From: Streptomyces tsukubensis
Lineage (GTDB): Bacteria > Actinomycetota > Actinomycetes > Streptomycetales > Streptomycetaceae
DNA length: 64,000 nt
Assembly (NCBI RefSeq): GCF_003932715.1
Contig: NZ_CP020700.1
Span: 5,354,501-5,418,500 of the forward strand
Direction: 5' to 3'
The position numbers and the translations under genes were made by a program. This document shows, piece after piece, positions 17,207 to 25,286 of this stretch. The first letter of the stretch is position 1; each line of letters begins with the position of its first letter. The notes beneath the pieces are model-generated. The model was not told the origin of the DNA. It saw nothing but the letters and a program-made list of their open reading frames with translations, and searched no databases.

Positions 17207-17998
17207 CTCGAAGACGGGCTTCTGCTTCGCCGTGAACGCCACCACCGCGTTCCGGTGGTCCCGGGAGGCGCCCGCCCGGGTCTGCAGCTCGTCCTCCTTG
17301 GCGAGGGTCTCCTCCAAGGAGTGGGACGCGGAGTGGGCGAGGGACTCCTTGATCGCCGCGTAGGCCAGGGTGGGTCCGTCGGCCAGGGCGCGGGCCACCG
17401 CACGGGCCTCGTCGGCCAGGGCGTCCGCGGCCATCAGCCGGTTCGCGATCCCCAGCTCGTACGCCTCCCGGGCGGTCAGGCTCCGGGGGAAGAGCAGCAG
17501 GTCGGCGGCGCGGCTGTGGCCGATCAGCCGGGGCAGGGTCCAGGACACCCCGGAGTCCGCCGTGAGCCCCACCGCGGCGAAGGCGGTGGTGAAGGACGCG
17601 GTGTCCGCCACGACCCGGATGTCCGCGGCCAGCGCGAAGCCCAGGCCCGCGCCCGCGGCGACCCCGTTCACCCCGGCGACCACCGGCTTCTCCATCCCGG
17701 CCAGAGCCCGGACGATCGGGTTGTAGTGGTCGCCCACCGTGCTCATGGTGGCGCGGGAACCGGACTCCTCGTCCCGGGCCAGCAGCTCGGAGTGCTCCTT
17801 CAGATCCTGGCCGACACAGAAGGCGCGGCCGTTGCCCGTGAGCAGCACCGCCCGGACGGCCCCGTCCACCGCGGCGGCGCGGACCGCCTCCCGGAGCGCG
17901 ACCTTGGCCTCGACGTTCAGCGCGTTCATGGCGTCGGGCCGGTTGAGCGTGATCGTCGCGAGCCCGTCGGTCACGTCGTAGAGCACGGAGTCGGCCAT
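17198..17998 (-). CDS. Enoyl-CoA hydratase/isomerase family protein
   Basis: A 266-residue crotonase-fold enzyme. Oxyanion-hole segments are visible: GRAFCVGQDLKE (first backbone NH donor) and VAGVNGVAAGAGLGFALAADIRV (second). The usual catalytic Glu pair of a classical hydratase is not evident: the second position reads ADSGVSWTLPRLIG, where typical hydratases have Glu, so isomerase-like or other acyl-CoA chemistry (PaaG/PaaB type) is possible. ATG 17998 follows a purine-rich GAGGAGAGGGG site. The 5' leader carries tandem CCGCAGAAA-like repeats. A stand-alone gene. Confidence 0.85.
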   Translation of the reverse strand: MADSVLYDVTDGLATITLNRPDAMNALNVEAKVALREAVRAAAVDGAVRAVLLTGNGRAFCVGQDLKEHSELLARDEESGSRATMSTVGDHYNPIVRALAGMEKPVVAGVNGVAAGAGLGFALAADIRVVADTASFTTAFAAVGLTADSGVSWTLPRLIGHSRAADLLLFPRSLTAREAYELGIANRLMAADALADEARAVARALADGPTLAYAAIKESLAHSASHSLEETLAKEDELQTRAGASRDHRNAVVAFTAKQKPVFEGR

Positions 17999-18035
17999 AT
18001 CGGGGTCCCCTCTCCTCGGTTTTCTTAGTTTTCTC

Positions 18036-18085
18036 TGTGTTTCTGCGGTTTCTGCGGTTCCTGCGGGTTTCTGCGGGTTCTGCGT
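18036..18085. repeat. Tandem TTTCTGCGG-like repeats in the enoyl-CoA hydratase leader
   Basis: About five imperfect copies of a 9-10-nt unit (TTTCTGCGG, TTCCTGCGGG) between roughly 18036 and 18085. Read in the gene's direction this is a purine-rich leader of CCGCAGAAA units just upstream of the ribosome-binding site. Confidence 0.7.
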
Positions 18086-18543
18086 CTCGGCACGTCGGCG
18101 GTGGTGGCGGTGGAGCGGACGGTGGCGCGACGGATGCTCAGCTCAGCATGGCGGAGATCGCGGGGGACAGGGCCGGGGGCTGTGACCTGTCTCAAAGAAA
18201 AATCCCGGGCGGTTCCGGTCCGGTTTCCCGTCCGGTTTCCGGTCCGTGGTGCCCCCCGTGCCGAGAAGGCCCCGGAACGCCGGAGAGGCCCGGAAACGGG
18301 GCCGCAAGGGGTACGAGAGGGCCCCACCGGGCCCGGGACCAGCGGAGAGCCCGGTCCGGCCGATCACCGAATTGGGTGGTTTTGGGAAAGTGCGTTGCCC
18401 AAGCGATGCCGACCGATGTTGGTCATCGGGTCCCGCCATGCGGGATAATGACCTGGAAGCAATGTGTTCGATGCCGTGATGACGGGCGCCCGCGGGGCCG
18501 CCGGTCGGCAGTCGATGAGCTGGTTTCAGGAAGGGGAACGAGC
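18086..18543. other. Intergenic region between divergent genes
   Basis: About 460 bp with no supported gene. An open frame on the plus strand runs into the DUF3117 gene, but its upstream part has no family resemblance and the gene has its own ribosome-binding site at about 18530. Both flanking promoters must lie here. Confidence 0.5.
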
Positions 18544-18711
18544 ATGGCGGCCATGAAGCCGCGGACGGGCGACGGCCCGCTCGAGGTGACCAAGGAGGGG
18601 CGGGGCATCGTCATGCGCGTTCCGCTCGAAGGCGGCGGTCGGCTTGTCGTCGAGCTGACTCCGGACGAGGCCGAGGCCCTCGGCGACGCCCTGAAGCAGG
18701 TCGTCGGCTGA
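18544..18711 (+). CDS. DUF3117 small protein
   Basis: A 55-residue conserved actinobacterial protein starting MAAMKPRTGDGPLEVTKEGR and ending in a short amphipathic helix (TPDEAEALGDALKQVVG). I recognise it as DUF3117, a cytosolic family of unknown function. ATG 18544 follows GGAAGGGGAACG. M. tuberculosis carries a member (Rv1211) in the same conserved neighbourhood, next to 3-methyladenine glycosylase I. Size is normal for the family. Confidence 0.88.
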   Translation: MAAMKPRTGDGPLEVTKEGRGIVMRVPLEGGGRLVVELTPDEAEALGDALKQVVG

Positions 18712-18736
18712 CGCGTCGGTCGTTGAAGACCCTGTT

Positions 18737-18770
18737 CACTGCCCCGGTACGGTCCCGTGCCGGGGCAGTG
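18737..18770 (+). terminator. Hairpin after the DUF3117 gene
   Basis: An 11-bp perfect stem (18737-18747 with 18760-18770) about 25 nt after the DUF3117 stop, between it and the convergent O-methyltransferase gene. Confidence 0.65.
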
Positions 18771-18830
18771 GCATGTCCGGGCCCGCATCGGGACCGGGCC
18801 CGGGTCGTATCGGGGCCGGAAGGGCGGGCC

Positions 18831-19466
18831 TCAGCCCCGGCGCACCGCGCAGAGCAGTCCGTCCCCGACGGGCAGCAGCGACGGCAGCAGCTCCGGACTC
18901 TCCCGGACCGTGCGGAGCAGCTCCCTCAGCCGCAGCACCTCGGCGGGCTGGGCCGCCGCGTCGACCGTACGGCCCCGGGCGAAGACACCTTCGAAACAGA
19001 CCAGGCCGCCCGGCCGCAGCAGGCGCAACGATTCGGCGAGGTAGTCGAGGTACTCCAGCCGGTCGCCGTCGCAGAAGACGAGGTCGTAGCCGCCGTCCGC
19101 GAGCCGGGGCAGGACGTCGAGGGCGCGTCCGGGTATGAAACGCGCGCGGTTCCCGGCGAAGCCCGCCTCCCGGAAGGCCTGCTTGGCGAACTGCTGCCGC
19201 TCCGGTTCCGGGTCCACGGTGGTCAGTACGCCGTCGGGCCGCATGCCGAGCAGCAGATAGATCCCGGAGACACCGGTTCCCGTCCCGATCTCCGCCACGG
19301 CTTTGGCGTCCGTGGCGGCGGCCAGCAGGCGCAGCGCGGCACCGGTGCCCGGTGACACCGAGGGGACGCCCGACTCCCGGGCCCGGTCGCGGGCCCGGCG
19401 CAGCGCATCGTCCTCGGCGACGAAGGCATCGGCGAATGCCCAGCTCGTCTGCCGGTTGGCGGTAAT
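18831..19466 (-). CDS. SAM-dependent O-methyltransferase
   Basis: About 211 residues of a class I O-methyltransferase (COMT-like family 3). Motif I is AEIGTGTGVSGIYLL, followed by VDPEPERQQFAKQAF and the metal-site segment YDLVFCDGD. It lies divergent to the ECF sigma gene, as does Rv1220c to sigE in M. tuberculosis. The start is unusual: no ATG or GTG exists in frame before the conserved ITANRQTSWAFADAF, and AGGAG lies exactly 6 nt before an ATT codon (19464-19466 on the plus strand). I therefore propose an ATT start; a TTG at 19589 is the only upstream alternative and lacks a ribosome-binding site. Confidence 0.85.
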   Translation of the reverse strand: MTANRQTSWAFADAFVAEDDALRRARDRARESGVPSVSPGTGAALRLLAAATDAKAVAEIGTGTGVSGIYLLLGMRPDGVLTTVDPEPERQQFAKQAFREAGFAGNRARFIPGRALDVLPRLADGGYDLVFCDGDRLEYLDYLAESLRLLRPGGLVCFEGVFARGRTVDAAAQPAEVLRLRELLRTVRESPELLPSLLPVGDGLLCAVRRG

Positions 19467-19520
19467 GGGCCTCTCCTGTCCCCGTAGTTGAACGCGACGT
19501 TGACTGTATCCGCTGGAGCC

Positions 19521-19548
19521 GGGAACCCGCAGATGGGACCGTTCGTTG
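19521..19548 (+). promoter_or_regulatory. ECF-sigma-type promoter upstream of the sigE-like gene
   Basis: GGGAAC (19521-19526), then 17 nt, then CGTTG (19544-19548). This matches the GGAAC/T-N17-CGTT pattern used by ECF sigma factors. It lies about 205 nt before the sigma-factor ATG and reads toward it, suggesting autoregulation or control by another ECF sigma factor. Confidence 0.55.
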
Positions 19549-19753
19549 AGCGGGAGGACACCACAAGAGGCGGAACGGCAGCAGAACAAGAGGCAACAGC
19601 GGCCGGGGATATCGCGGGATTACGCCGGGGCGGTGGCTTTCGACCGGGCGGACGGGGGAGCGCATGGAGTCGGACCATGAGCCGGAGCGGTATCGGTACC
19701 GGTATCCAAATTCGCGTAAAGATTCTTATCCTGAGCTAACGGGCGAGGTGGCT

Positions 19754-20530
19754 ATGGTAGGGGCTCCGCTGGACACCACCAGAGCCGATAGGGGAGGTGC
19801 GGCTGCACCTGCGGATCGTCGGGGAGCGCTGCGGCGTTTTCTCGCCAGGTCACCGGGTGAGCCGAAATCCGTGACCGACATTGCTGACCGTTCCACCGCC
19901 ACCACGACCGCAGCCGCCACCGCGACCTTCGCCTCGGACGCGGAATCACAGGCGTGGACGCCCCCTTCGTGGGAGGAGATCGTCAGCACCCACAGCGGAC
20001 GCGTCTACCGTCTCGCCTACCGCCTCACCGGCAATCAGCACGATGCCGAGGACCTGACCCAGGAAGTATTCGTCCGGGTCTTCCGCTCCCTGTCGACGTA
20101 CACGCCGGGGACCTTCGAGGGCTGGCTCCACCGCATCACCACCAATCTCTTCCTGGACATGGTCCGCCGGAAGCAGCGCATCCGTTTCGATTCGCTGGGC
20201 GACGACGCGGCGGAGCGGCTCGCCAGCCGCGAGCCCTCGCCGCAGCAGGTGTTCAACGACAGCCACTTCGACGCCGATGTGCAGCAGGCGCTGGACACCC
20301 TTGCGCCCGAATTCCGGGCCGCGGTGGTCCTCTGTGACATCGAGGGCCTGTCGTACGAGGAGATCGCCGCCACCCTCGGCGTGAAGCTCGGCACCGTCCG
20401 CAGCCGGATCCACCGCGGCCGCTCGCATCTGCGCAAGGCCCTGAAGCACCGTTCGCCCGAGGCCCGCGCCGATCAGCAGCGTGCGCTCGCGGGGGCCGTG
20501 GGGCTCGCGGGGGAGGGCGGACCGGCGTGA
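19754..20530 (+). CDS. sigE-like: ECF RNA polymerase sigma factor (mycobacterial SigE orthologue)
   Basis: A 258-residue ECF sigma factor. Region 2 is visible in [29 protein letters not shown] and [19 protein letters not shown]; region 4 in [16 protein letters not shown] and [18 protein letters not shown]. It probably directs RNA polymerase to envelope-stress promoters. A ~75-residue N-terminal extension precedes region 2, and an in-frame GTG at 19871 could give a shorter form, recalling the multiple starts of M. tuberculosis SigE. ATG 19754 is preceded by GCGAGGTGG. Its stop overlaps the GTG of the anti-sigma gene (GTGA). The order methyltransferase, sigma, anti-sigma, HtrA, TatB matches Rv1220c-Rv1224. 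It is not the Streptomyces coelicolor SigE of the cse operon. Confidence 0.92.
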   Translation: MVGAPLDTTRADRGGAAAPADRRGALRRFLARSPGEPKSVTDIADRSTATTTAAATATFASDAESQAWTPPSWEEIVSTHSGRVYRLAYRLTGNQHDAEDLTQEVFVRVFRSLSTYTPGTFEGWLHRITTNLFLDMVRRKQRIRFDSLGDDAAERLASREPSPQQVFNDSHFDADVQQALDTLAPEFRAAVVLCDIEGLSYEEIAATLGVKLGTVRSRIHRGRSHLRKALKHRSPEARADQQRALAGAVGLAGEGGPA

Positions 20531-21600
20531 GCGGATCGACCCCCCTTCCGAGGACCCCGCAGTCCTCTCGTACGTCTCGTACGTCCCCCGCCGAGCACCA
20601 CCTCGGGGACCGGCTCGCCGCGCTCGTCGACGGAGAGCTGACGCACGACGCCCGCGACCGGGTGCTGGCCCATCTGGCGACCTGCCCCCGCTGCAAGGCG
20701 GAGGCCGATGCCCAGCGCATGCTGAAGGACGTCTTCGCCCGGAGTGCGCCGCCGCCGCCGTCCGCGGGGCTGCTCGCCCGGCTCCAGGGGCTGCCCGCCG
20801 GGCCCGGACCGCTGGGCTCCGACGGGGACGACCCCCGCGGCGGCCCGTTCGGCGGGGGCCGGGACCGCGGTTCCGTCTTCGCCGCGCCCGTCCCCGCGGC
20901 CGGCCGCAGGCCGGTGCCCTTCGGCTATCTGCCCGGCGGCCACGGCCTCGGCGGTGCCCCGGCACCGCTCGGTGCCGGCCCCCGGGGCTTCGGGGTGCAC
21001 GAGGTCGGCAGGCCCGACGGCGAGCGTTCGCCCTGGCGCGGCCGCCGCTTCGCCTTCGCCGCCGCCAGTGCGGTCTCCTTCGCCGCGATCGCCCTCGGCG
21101 GCTCCATGCCCGTGGACGGCTCCGCCCAGGCCGGGCCGCGCTCCGGCGGCTCCGGCTCGGGCGGTACGGCCGCGGTGAACACCGGAGCGGGCAGCGGCGC
21201 CGCGGGTACGGCCCAGGGCACCGCGACCGGCTTCGGCACCTCCGCCGCGACGAACCGCGCCGCGGAGTACGAGCGCCGCAGAAACAGCGGCCACGGGCCG
21301 ACCCGCTCCGAGGAGCGCACCGCTGCCCGGTCCGTTCCCGGCGAGCCCGAGGTGCCCGAGGTGCCGCTCAATCTGGCCTCCCTGCCCGCCCCGGCCGCGC
21401 TGAACGCCGCCTACCCCGCCTTCCCCGCCTTCAAGGAACCGCTGATACGCCCCATGGGGTACGCCTTCCACCTCCGCGCCCCGCACGGCTTCCTGCCGCC
21501 GGTCGCCTCGCCCGCACCCGTGGCCTCGGCGGCTGCCGCGTCACCCGCGCCCGGCCACCGGCTGCCGGCGTCGCAGGGCCCGGTGACCAACACCCGGTGA
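20527..21600 (+). CDS. rseA-like: Zinc-containing anti-sigma factor (RseA type)
   Basis: A 357-residue membrane anti-sigma factor overlapping the sigma gene stop by 4 nt (GTGA). The zinc-binding anti-sigma motif is clear: His49-x3-Cys53-x2-Cys56, with His24/His25 upstream as the likely fourth ligand. A Gly/Pro-rich linker leads to one transmembrane helix (about 175-195) and an extracytoplasmic Ala/Gly-rich C-terminus with Pro-rich repeats. It should hold the sigma factor at the membrane and release it after cleavage or zinc loss. In M. tuberculosis, RseA is phosphorylated and degraded; nothing here shows whether that applies. Confidence 0.88.
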   Translation: MSGSTPLPRTPQSSRTSRTSPAEHHLGDRLAALVDGELTHDARDRVLAHLATCPRCKAEADAQRMLKDVFARSAPPPPSAGLLARLQGLPAGPGPLGSDGDDPRGGPFGGGRDRGSVFAAPVPAAGRRPVPFGYLPGGHGLGGAPAPLGAGPRGFGVHEVGRPDGERSPWRGRRFAFAAASAVSFAAIALGGSMPVDGSAQAGPRSGGSGSGGTAAVNTGAGSGAAGTAQGTATGFGTSAATNRAAEYERRRNSGHGPTRSEERTAARSVPGEPEVPEVPLNLASLPAPAALNAAYPAFPAFKEPLIRPMGYAFHLRAPHGFLPPVASPAPVASAAAASPAPGHRLPASQGPVTNTR

Positions 21601-21701
21601 GCCCGGGCCCCGGGGCCTCCTGCCGGTGATTCGCAAACCTGGTTGAATCTCCGGAGGTGTCCGCCGGGGCGCCGCCCAGGCCGGCAGTTTGCGGGGAGAG
21701 C

Positions 21702-23441
21702 ATGGACGACGGGAAGCACACCGGACCGAGGGCGGCATGGTGGAACCGGGCCGGTGCCCGGCGCCGTGCCGAAGCGGCGTCCGCGACACCGGCCGACAGT
21801 GGTCCGGGGCCGGTCGACGCCGAACCCGGCGCCCCGGGAGCCGTGGCCGGGCAGCCCCGGCCGCTCCACGAACCCGACGAGTACAGCACCCCGCCCTACG
21901 GCGGCCCCGGGCCGTGGGCGCCCGCCCCGCCCGTCCAGCGGCCCGTACCGACCCCCGCGCACGGCACCCCCGTGCCACCGGCCTACCCGCCCCACGATGC
22001 CCCCGGAGGGCCGCAGACGGCCGTTCCCGGGGCTCCGGGTGCTCCGGGGACCCATCCCGCGGTCCCGCCCGCGCCCCCCGTTCCTGCCGAAGCCCCCGCC
22101 GGGCAGCCGACGGACGGTGCCGGGTTCACCGCCGCGCCCCCCGCCCCTGCCGTACCGGCGCAGCCCGCGCCGCCGCAGACGGCGTTCGCACAGCCCGGTG
22201 CACAGCCGCCGCCCGCCACCGGTGCGCAGTGGCTCCAGTACGACCCCTGGGGTGCCCCCGCCGACTCCGGCGGCGCCCGTCCGCCCGCCGCCCCGCTGGA
22301 CTACCAGGACGGGCCCGGCCCCCGCCGCAGCAGCAGCCGGGGCCCCCTGGTGGCCGGGGCGGTCCTGCTGGCCCTGGTCTCCGGGGTCATCGGCGGCGGC
22401 ATCGGCTCCTACACCGAACGCAACGGCGGCTTCGGCACCGACCGCGTCGAACTGGACCAGGCCCCCAAGGAAGACCGCGACCGCGCCCCCGACAGCGTCG
22501 CCGGGATCGCCGCCCGTGCCCTGCCGGGAGTCGTCACCCTCCATGTCGGAGGCGGCGGGGAACAGGGCACAGGCACTGGCTTCGTCCTCGACAAACAGGG
22601 CCATATCCTCACCAACAACCACGTCATCGACCCGGCGGGCGGTTCCGGCCCGATCTCCGTCACCTTCAGCAGCGGCGAGACCGCCGCCGCCACCCTGGTC
22701 GGCAAGGACAGCGGCTACGACCTCGCCGTGGTCAAGGTGACCGGAGTCTCCGGGCTGACCCCGCTGCCCCTCGGCAATTCGGAGAACGTCCGCGTCGGCG
22801 ACCCCGTGGTCGCCATCGGCGCCCCCTTCGACCTCCAGAACACGGTCACCTCCGGCATCATCAGCGCCAAGGAGCGCCCCATCACCGCGGGCGGGGAGAA
22901 GGACGGCAGCGACGTCAGCTACGTCGACGCCCTCCAGACCGACGCCCCCATCAACCCGGGCAACTCCGGCGGACCGCTGATGGACTCCCGGGGCCGGGTC
23001 ATCGGCATCAACAGCGCCATCCGGGCCGCCGACAGCGGCAACGGCCCCGAAGGCAGCCAGTCCGGCTCCATCGGCCTCGGCTTCGCCATCCCGGTCAACC
23101 AGGGCAAACGCGTCGCCGAAGAACTGATCAACACCGGCCGGGCCACCCATCCCGTGATCGGCGTCAGCCTCGACATGCGCTACAGCGGCGAGGGCGCCCG
23201 GGTCAGCTCGAAGAACAGCGACGGCTCCCCGGCCGTCGTCCCCGGCGGCCCCAGCGCCAAGGCGGGCATCCGGCCCGGCGATGTGATCACCAAGGTCGAC
23301 GGCCAGAAGGTGAACGGCGGGGAGGAGCTGATCGTCAAGATCCGCGCCCACCGCCCCGGCGACGAACTGGAGCTGACCGTCCTCCGCGACGGCCGGAACA
23401 TAACCAAGAAGCTGACGCTCGGCTCCGCCACGGGCGACTGA
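21702..23441 (+). CDS. htrA: HtrA/DegP-type serine protease with PDZ domain
   Basis: A 579-residue membrane-anchored protease. The first ~210 residues are Pro/Ala-rich and cytoplasmic, followed by a transmembrane helix (about 215-236). The trypsin-like domain has His307 (TNNHVID), Asp340 (YDLAVVK) and Ser422 (GNSGGP), and a PDZ domain follows (about 485-575; GGPSAKAGIRPGDVI). It degrades or refolds damaged proteins outside the membrane. ATG 21702 follows GGGGAGAG; an in-frame GTG at 21657 is less likely. It sits just after the sigma/anti-sigma pair, as in M. tuberculosis, where HtrA belongs to the envelope stress response. Confidence 0.93.
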   Translation: MDDGKHTGPRAAWWNRAGARRRAEAASATPADSGPGPVDAEPGAPGAVAGQPRPLHEPDEYSTPPYGGPGPWAPAPPVQRPVPTPAHGTPVPPAYPPHDAPGGPQTAVPGAPGAPGTHPAVPPAPPVPAEAPAGQPTDGAGFTAAPPAPAVPAQPAPPQTAFAQPGAQPPPATGAQWLQYDPWGAPADSGGARPPAAPLDYQDGPGPRRSSSRGPLVAGAVLLALVSGVIGGGIGSYTERNGGFGTDRVELDQAPKEDRDRAPDSVAGIAARALPGVVTLHVGGGGEQGTGTGFVLDKQGHILTNNHVIDPAGGSGPISVTFSSGETAAATLVGKDSGYDLAVVKVTGVSGLTPLPLGNSENVRVGDPVVAIGAPFDLQNTVTSGIISAKERPITAGGEKDGSDVSYVDALQTDAPINPGNSGGPLMDSRGRVIGINSAIRAADSGNGPEGSQSGSIGLGFAIPVNQGKRVAEELINTGRATHPVIGVSLDMRYSGEGARVSSKNSDGSPAVVPGGPSAKAGIRPGDVITKVDGQKVNGGEELIVKIRAHRPGDELELTVLRDGRNITKKLTLGSATGD

Positions 23442-23620
23442 CCGGCCCCGGACGGCGGTGACCGGCCGCCCGGCATCCGGATGAACGCCGGATGGACGGG
23501 ACGGTTCCGCGCGGATCACCCCTTACCGGCACGTGACGCGCGGAACTTCCGCCGGGTACGGTGGATCGGATCCCGTACCCATGGGACCCGCGGGCCACGG
23601 AGAACACGAGGAGTAGCAGG

Positions 23621-24097
23621 GTGTTCAGTGACATAGGCGTACTGGAGCTGGTGGCTCTCGTCGTGCTCGCCGTGCTCGTCTTCGGCCCCGACAAGCTGCC
23701 CAAGGTCATCCAGGACGTGTCGCGCACGATCCGGAAGATCCGCCAGTTCTCCGACAGTGCCAAGCAGGACATCCGCGATGAACTCGGCCCGGACTTCAAG
23801 GACTTCGAATTCGAGGACCTGAACCCGAAGACGTTCCTGCGCAAGCAGCTCGACCAGAACGACGAACTGCGCGAGCTGAAGGAGCTGGGCGACTCCTTCG
23901 ATTTCCGCAAGGACCTCAACGACGTCGCGGACTCGGTCAACGGCACCGGGCCGGAGCCCGCGGCCGTACCGGGCACCTCCACCGCGAAGACCGCCGCGGC
24001 ATCCCCGCCCTCGCCCTCGCCGGGCACCCCCGACCTGCTGAAGAAGCGCGAGCCCGCGCACGAAGAGCGTCCGCCGTACGACGCCGACGCGACCTGA
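23621..24097 (+). CDS. tatB: Sec-independent translocase protein TatB
   Basis: A 158-residue TatB: a short N-terminal transmembrane helix (VFSDIGVLELVALVVLAVLV) with the FGPDKLPKV hinge, an amphipathic helix, then a charged helical region (KDFEFEDLNPKTFLRKQL) and a disordered Pro/Ser-rich tail. TatB binds twin-arginine signal peptides with TatC before translocation of folded proteins. Start GTG 23621 follows CGAGGAG. It lies downstream of HtrA with a 180-nt gap that could contain its own promoter. A perfect 17-bp hairpin follows. Confidence 0.93.
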   Translation: MFSDIGVLELVALVVLAVLVFGPDKLPKVIQDVSRTIRKIRQFSDSAKQDIRDELGPDFKDFEFEDLNPKTFLRKQLDQNDELRELKELGDSFDFRKDLNDVADSVNGTGPEPAAVPGTSTAKTAAASPPSPSPGTPDLLKKREPAHEERPPYDADAT

Positions 24098-24124
24098 CGT
24101 ACGGGACGGTTCGAGCGGCCGTAC

Positions 24125-24167
24125 CGCCGGGGCCCGGAGCGCACTCGCAGCGCTCCGGGCCCCGGCG
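24125..24167 (+). terminator. 17-bp perfect hairpin after tatB
   Basis: Arms 24125-24141 and 24151-24167 pair fully around a 9-nt loop, 28 nt after the tatB stop. It probably ends the sigma/anti-sigma/htrA/tatB transcription unit. Confidence 0.85.
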
Positions 24168-24493
24168 CGTACCGGCACTTCCTCCGGCCCCAAGGCTCCG
24201 GCGCACAGAGCCGTGAGCGACCGCGCGCGCCCTCCCGCGGAGTGCGCGGAGGCACGCCCCCGCCGTACCCCCTGCCGCGTCCGTACGGGTCTGTGCGGTG
24301 GCTCCCGGGGCCGTTGGGCCAGGCGGCCCCATACCGGGCGGACCGGGGCGGCAGTCGGGTCCTACACGCCTGCGGACGGCGGTCAATCCCGCTGCGCCGG
24401 GACGGGGTGGTTATTCTCTCCATCGGCCAGGACGCGAGGACGCCCGAGGGGGGCGGGTCCGCTCCCGGCCCCGGACACGGAGGAGGCGGCCCG
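24168..24493. other. Intergenic region
   Basis: 326 bp with no supported gene; an upstream in-frame extension of the following CDS looks like untranslated sequence. The following gene's promoter should lie here, but no clear consensus is visible. Confidence 0.45.
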
Positions 24494-25141
24494 ATGGAGA
24501 CGACGAGCCCTGAGGCGGACCGGACCGCGCCCGAGCGGCGGAGCCCGCAGGCGGAGCGGACGCTCGACGACTACGGCCGGGCGTCCTTCCCCTGGTACGG
24601 GCTGGACGAGGCGTTCACCGGCCCGCGCCGGCTGATGCAGGTCGGCGCCGCCGCCGACGGCATCGTCCAGCACGGTTCACTCGGCCACGGCGACACCCCG
24701 TCGATACGGTCCGCCGCCGGGGACGAGGAGAGCAAGGAGCGGTTCGCCGTCGTCGTCACGGTCGCCGCCAGCCCGGTGCGCCGCGACGGTACGGGGGTCC
24801 TCGACGCGACCTCGGTCTCCTCGGCGGCCTGGCTGGCGGGCTCCGGTCTGCTGGCCCACACCTGGCCGCCGCAGATGGACCACGCCCTGCGCGACGACTG
24901 GCTGGACCAGCAGACCGAGACGGCGTTCGAACTCGCCGACGACCTCGACGGGCCGGTCTGGTCGCTGCTCTCGCTGCCGGTCGACGGCGAGCCCACCCCG
25001 TTCCACTACCGCGAGACCGACTTCGGGTGGATCCTGGCGGGCTCCACCACCGGCGGGGTGCACCTGGGCGCGTACGGGCGGGGCATGAGCGCGTACGGCC
25101 TCGGCTTCGCGGTCGTCCGCGACCTCGAACCGTACGTCTGA
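24494..25141 (+). CDS. Conserved hypothetical protein of Streptomyces
   Basis: A 215-residue protein with no signal peptide or transmembrane helix. The N-terminal 30 residues are charged; the rest is a soluble alpha/beta-looking domain with AWLAGSGLLAHTWPPQMDHAL and GWILAGSTTGGVHLGAYGRGMSAYG as prominent segments. I do not recognise a family or catalytic motif. ATG 24494 follows GGAGGCGGC. It stands between tatB and mrp and is bounded by hairpins, so it is probably transcribed alone. Function is unknown. Confidence 0.7.
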   Translation: METTSPEADRTAPERRSPQAERTLDDYGRASFPWYGLDEAFTGPRRLMQVGAAADGIVQHGSLGHGDTPSIRSAAGDEESKERFAVVVTVAASPVRRDGTGVLDATSVSSAAWLAGSGLLAHTWPPQMDHALRDDWLDQQTETAFELADDLDGPVWSLLSLPVDGEPTPFHYRETDFGWILAGSTTGGVHLGAYGRGMSAYGLGFAVVRDLEPYV

Positions 25142-25286
25142 GCCGGACCGCCCCGGCGCCGCCCGGGGCCCGGCCCGGACCGGGCGCCCGGTCCCGCGTT
25201 CCGTACCGCTGCGGAACGCCCCGGACCTCAGGGACCTCGGCGGCCCTGCGCGCCGGGGCGTACGGACCGCCGCCCCGGCGCCGCCG

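Noticed and set aside
17198..17998. Assigning a phenylacetate (paa) pathway role to the enoyl-CoA hydratase
   Set aside because: No paa or beta-oxidation genes are adjacent and a catalytic Glu of classical hydratases is not evident.
18037..18543. Long N-terminal extension of the DUF3117 protein
   Set aside because: The DUF3117 family is ~55-75 residues and the gene has its own ribosome-binding site and ATG at 18544.
21411..23519. 702-residue minus-strand frame opposite htrA
   Set aside because: Antisense to a gene with clear protease motifs; composition is Gly/Asp/Arg-rich without a domain.
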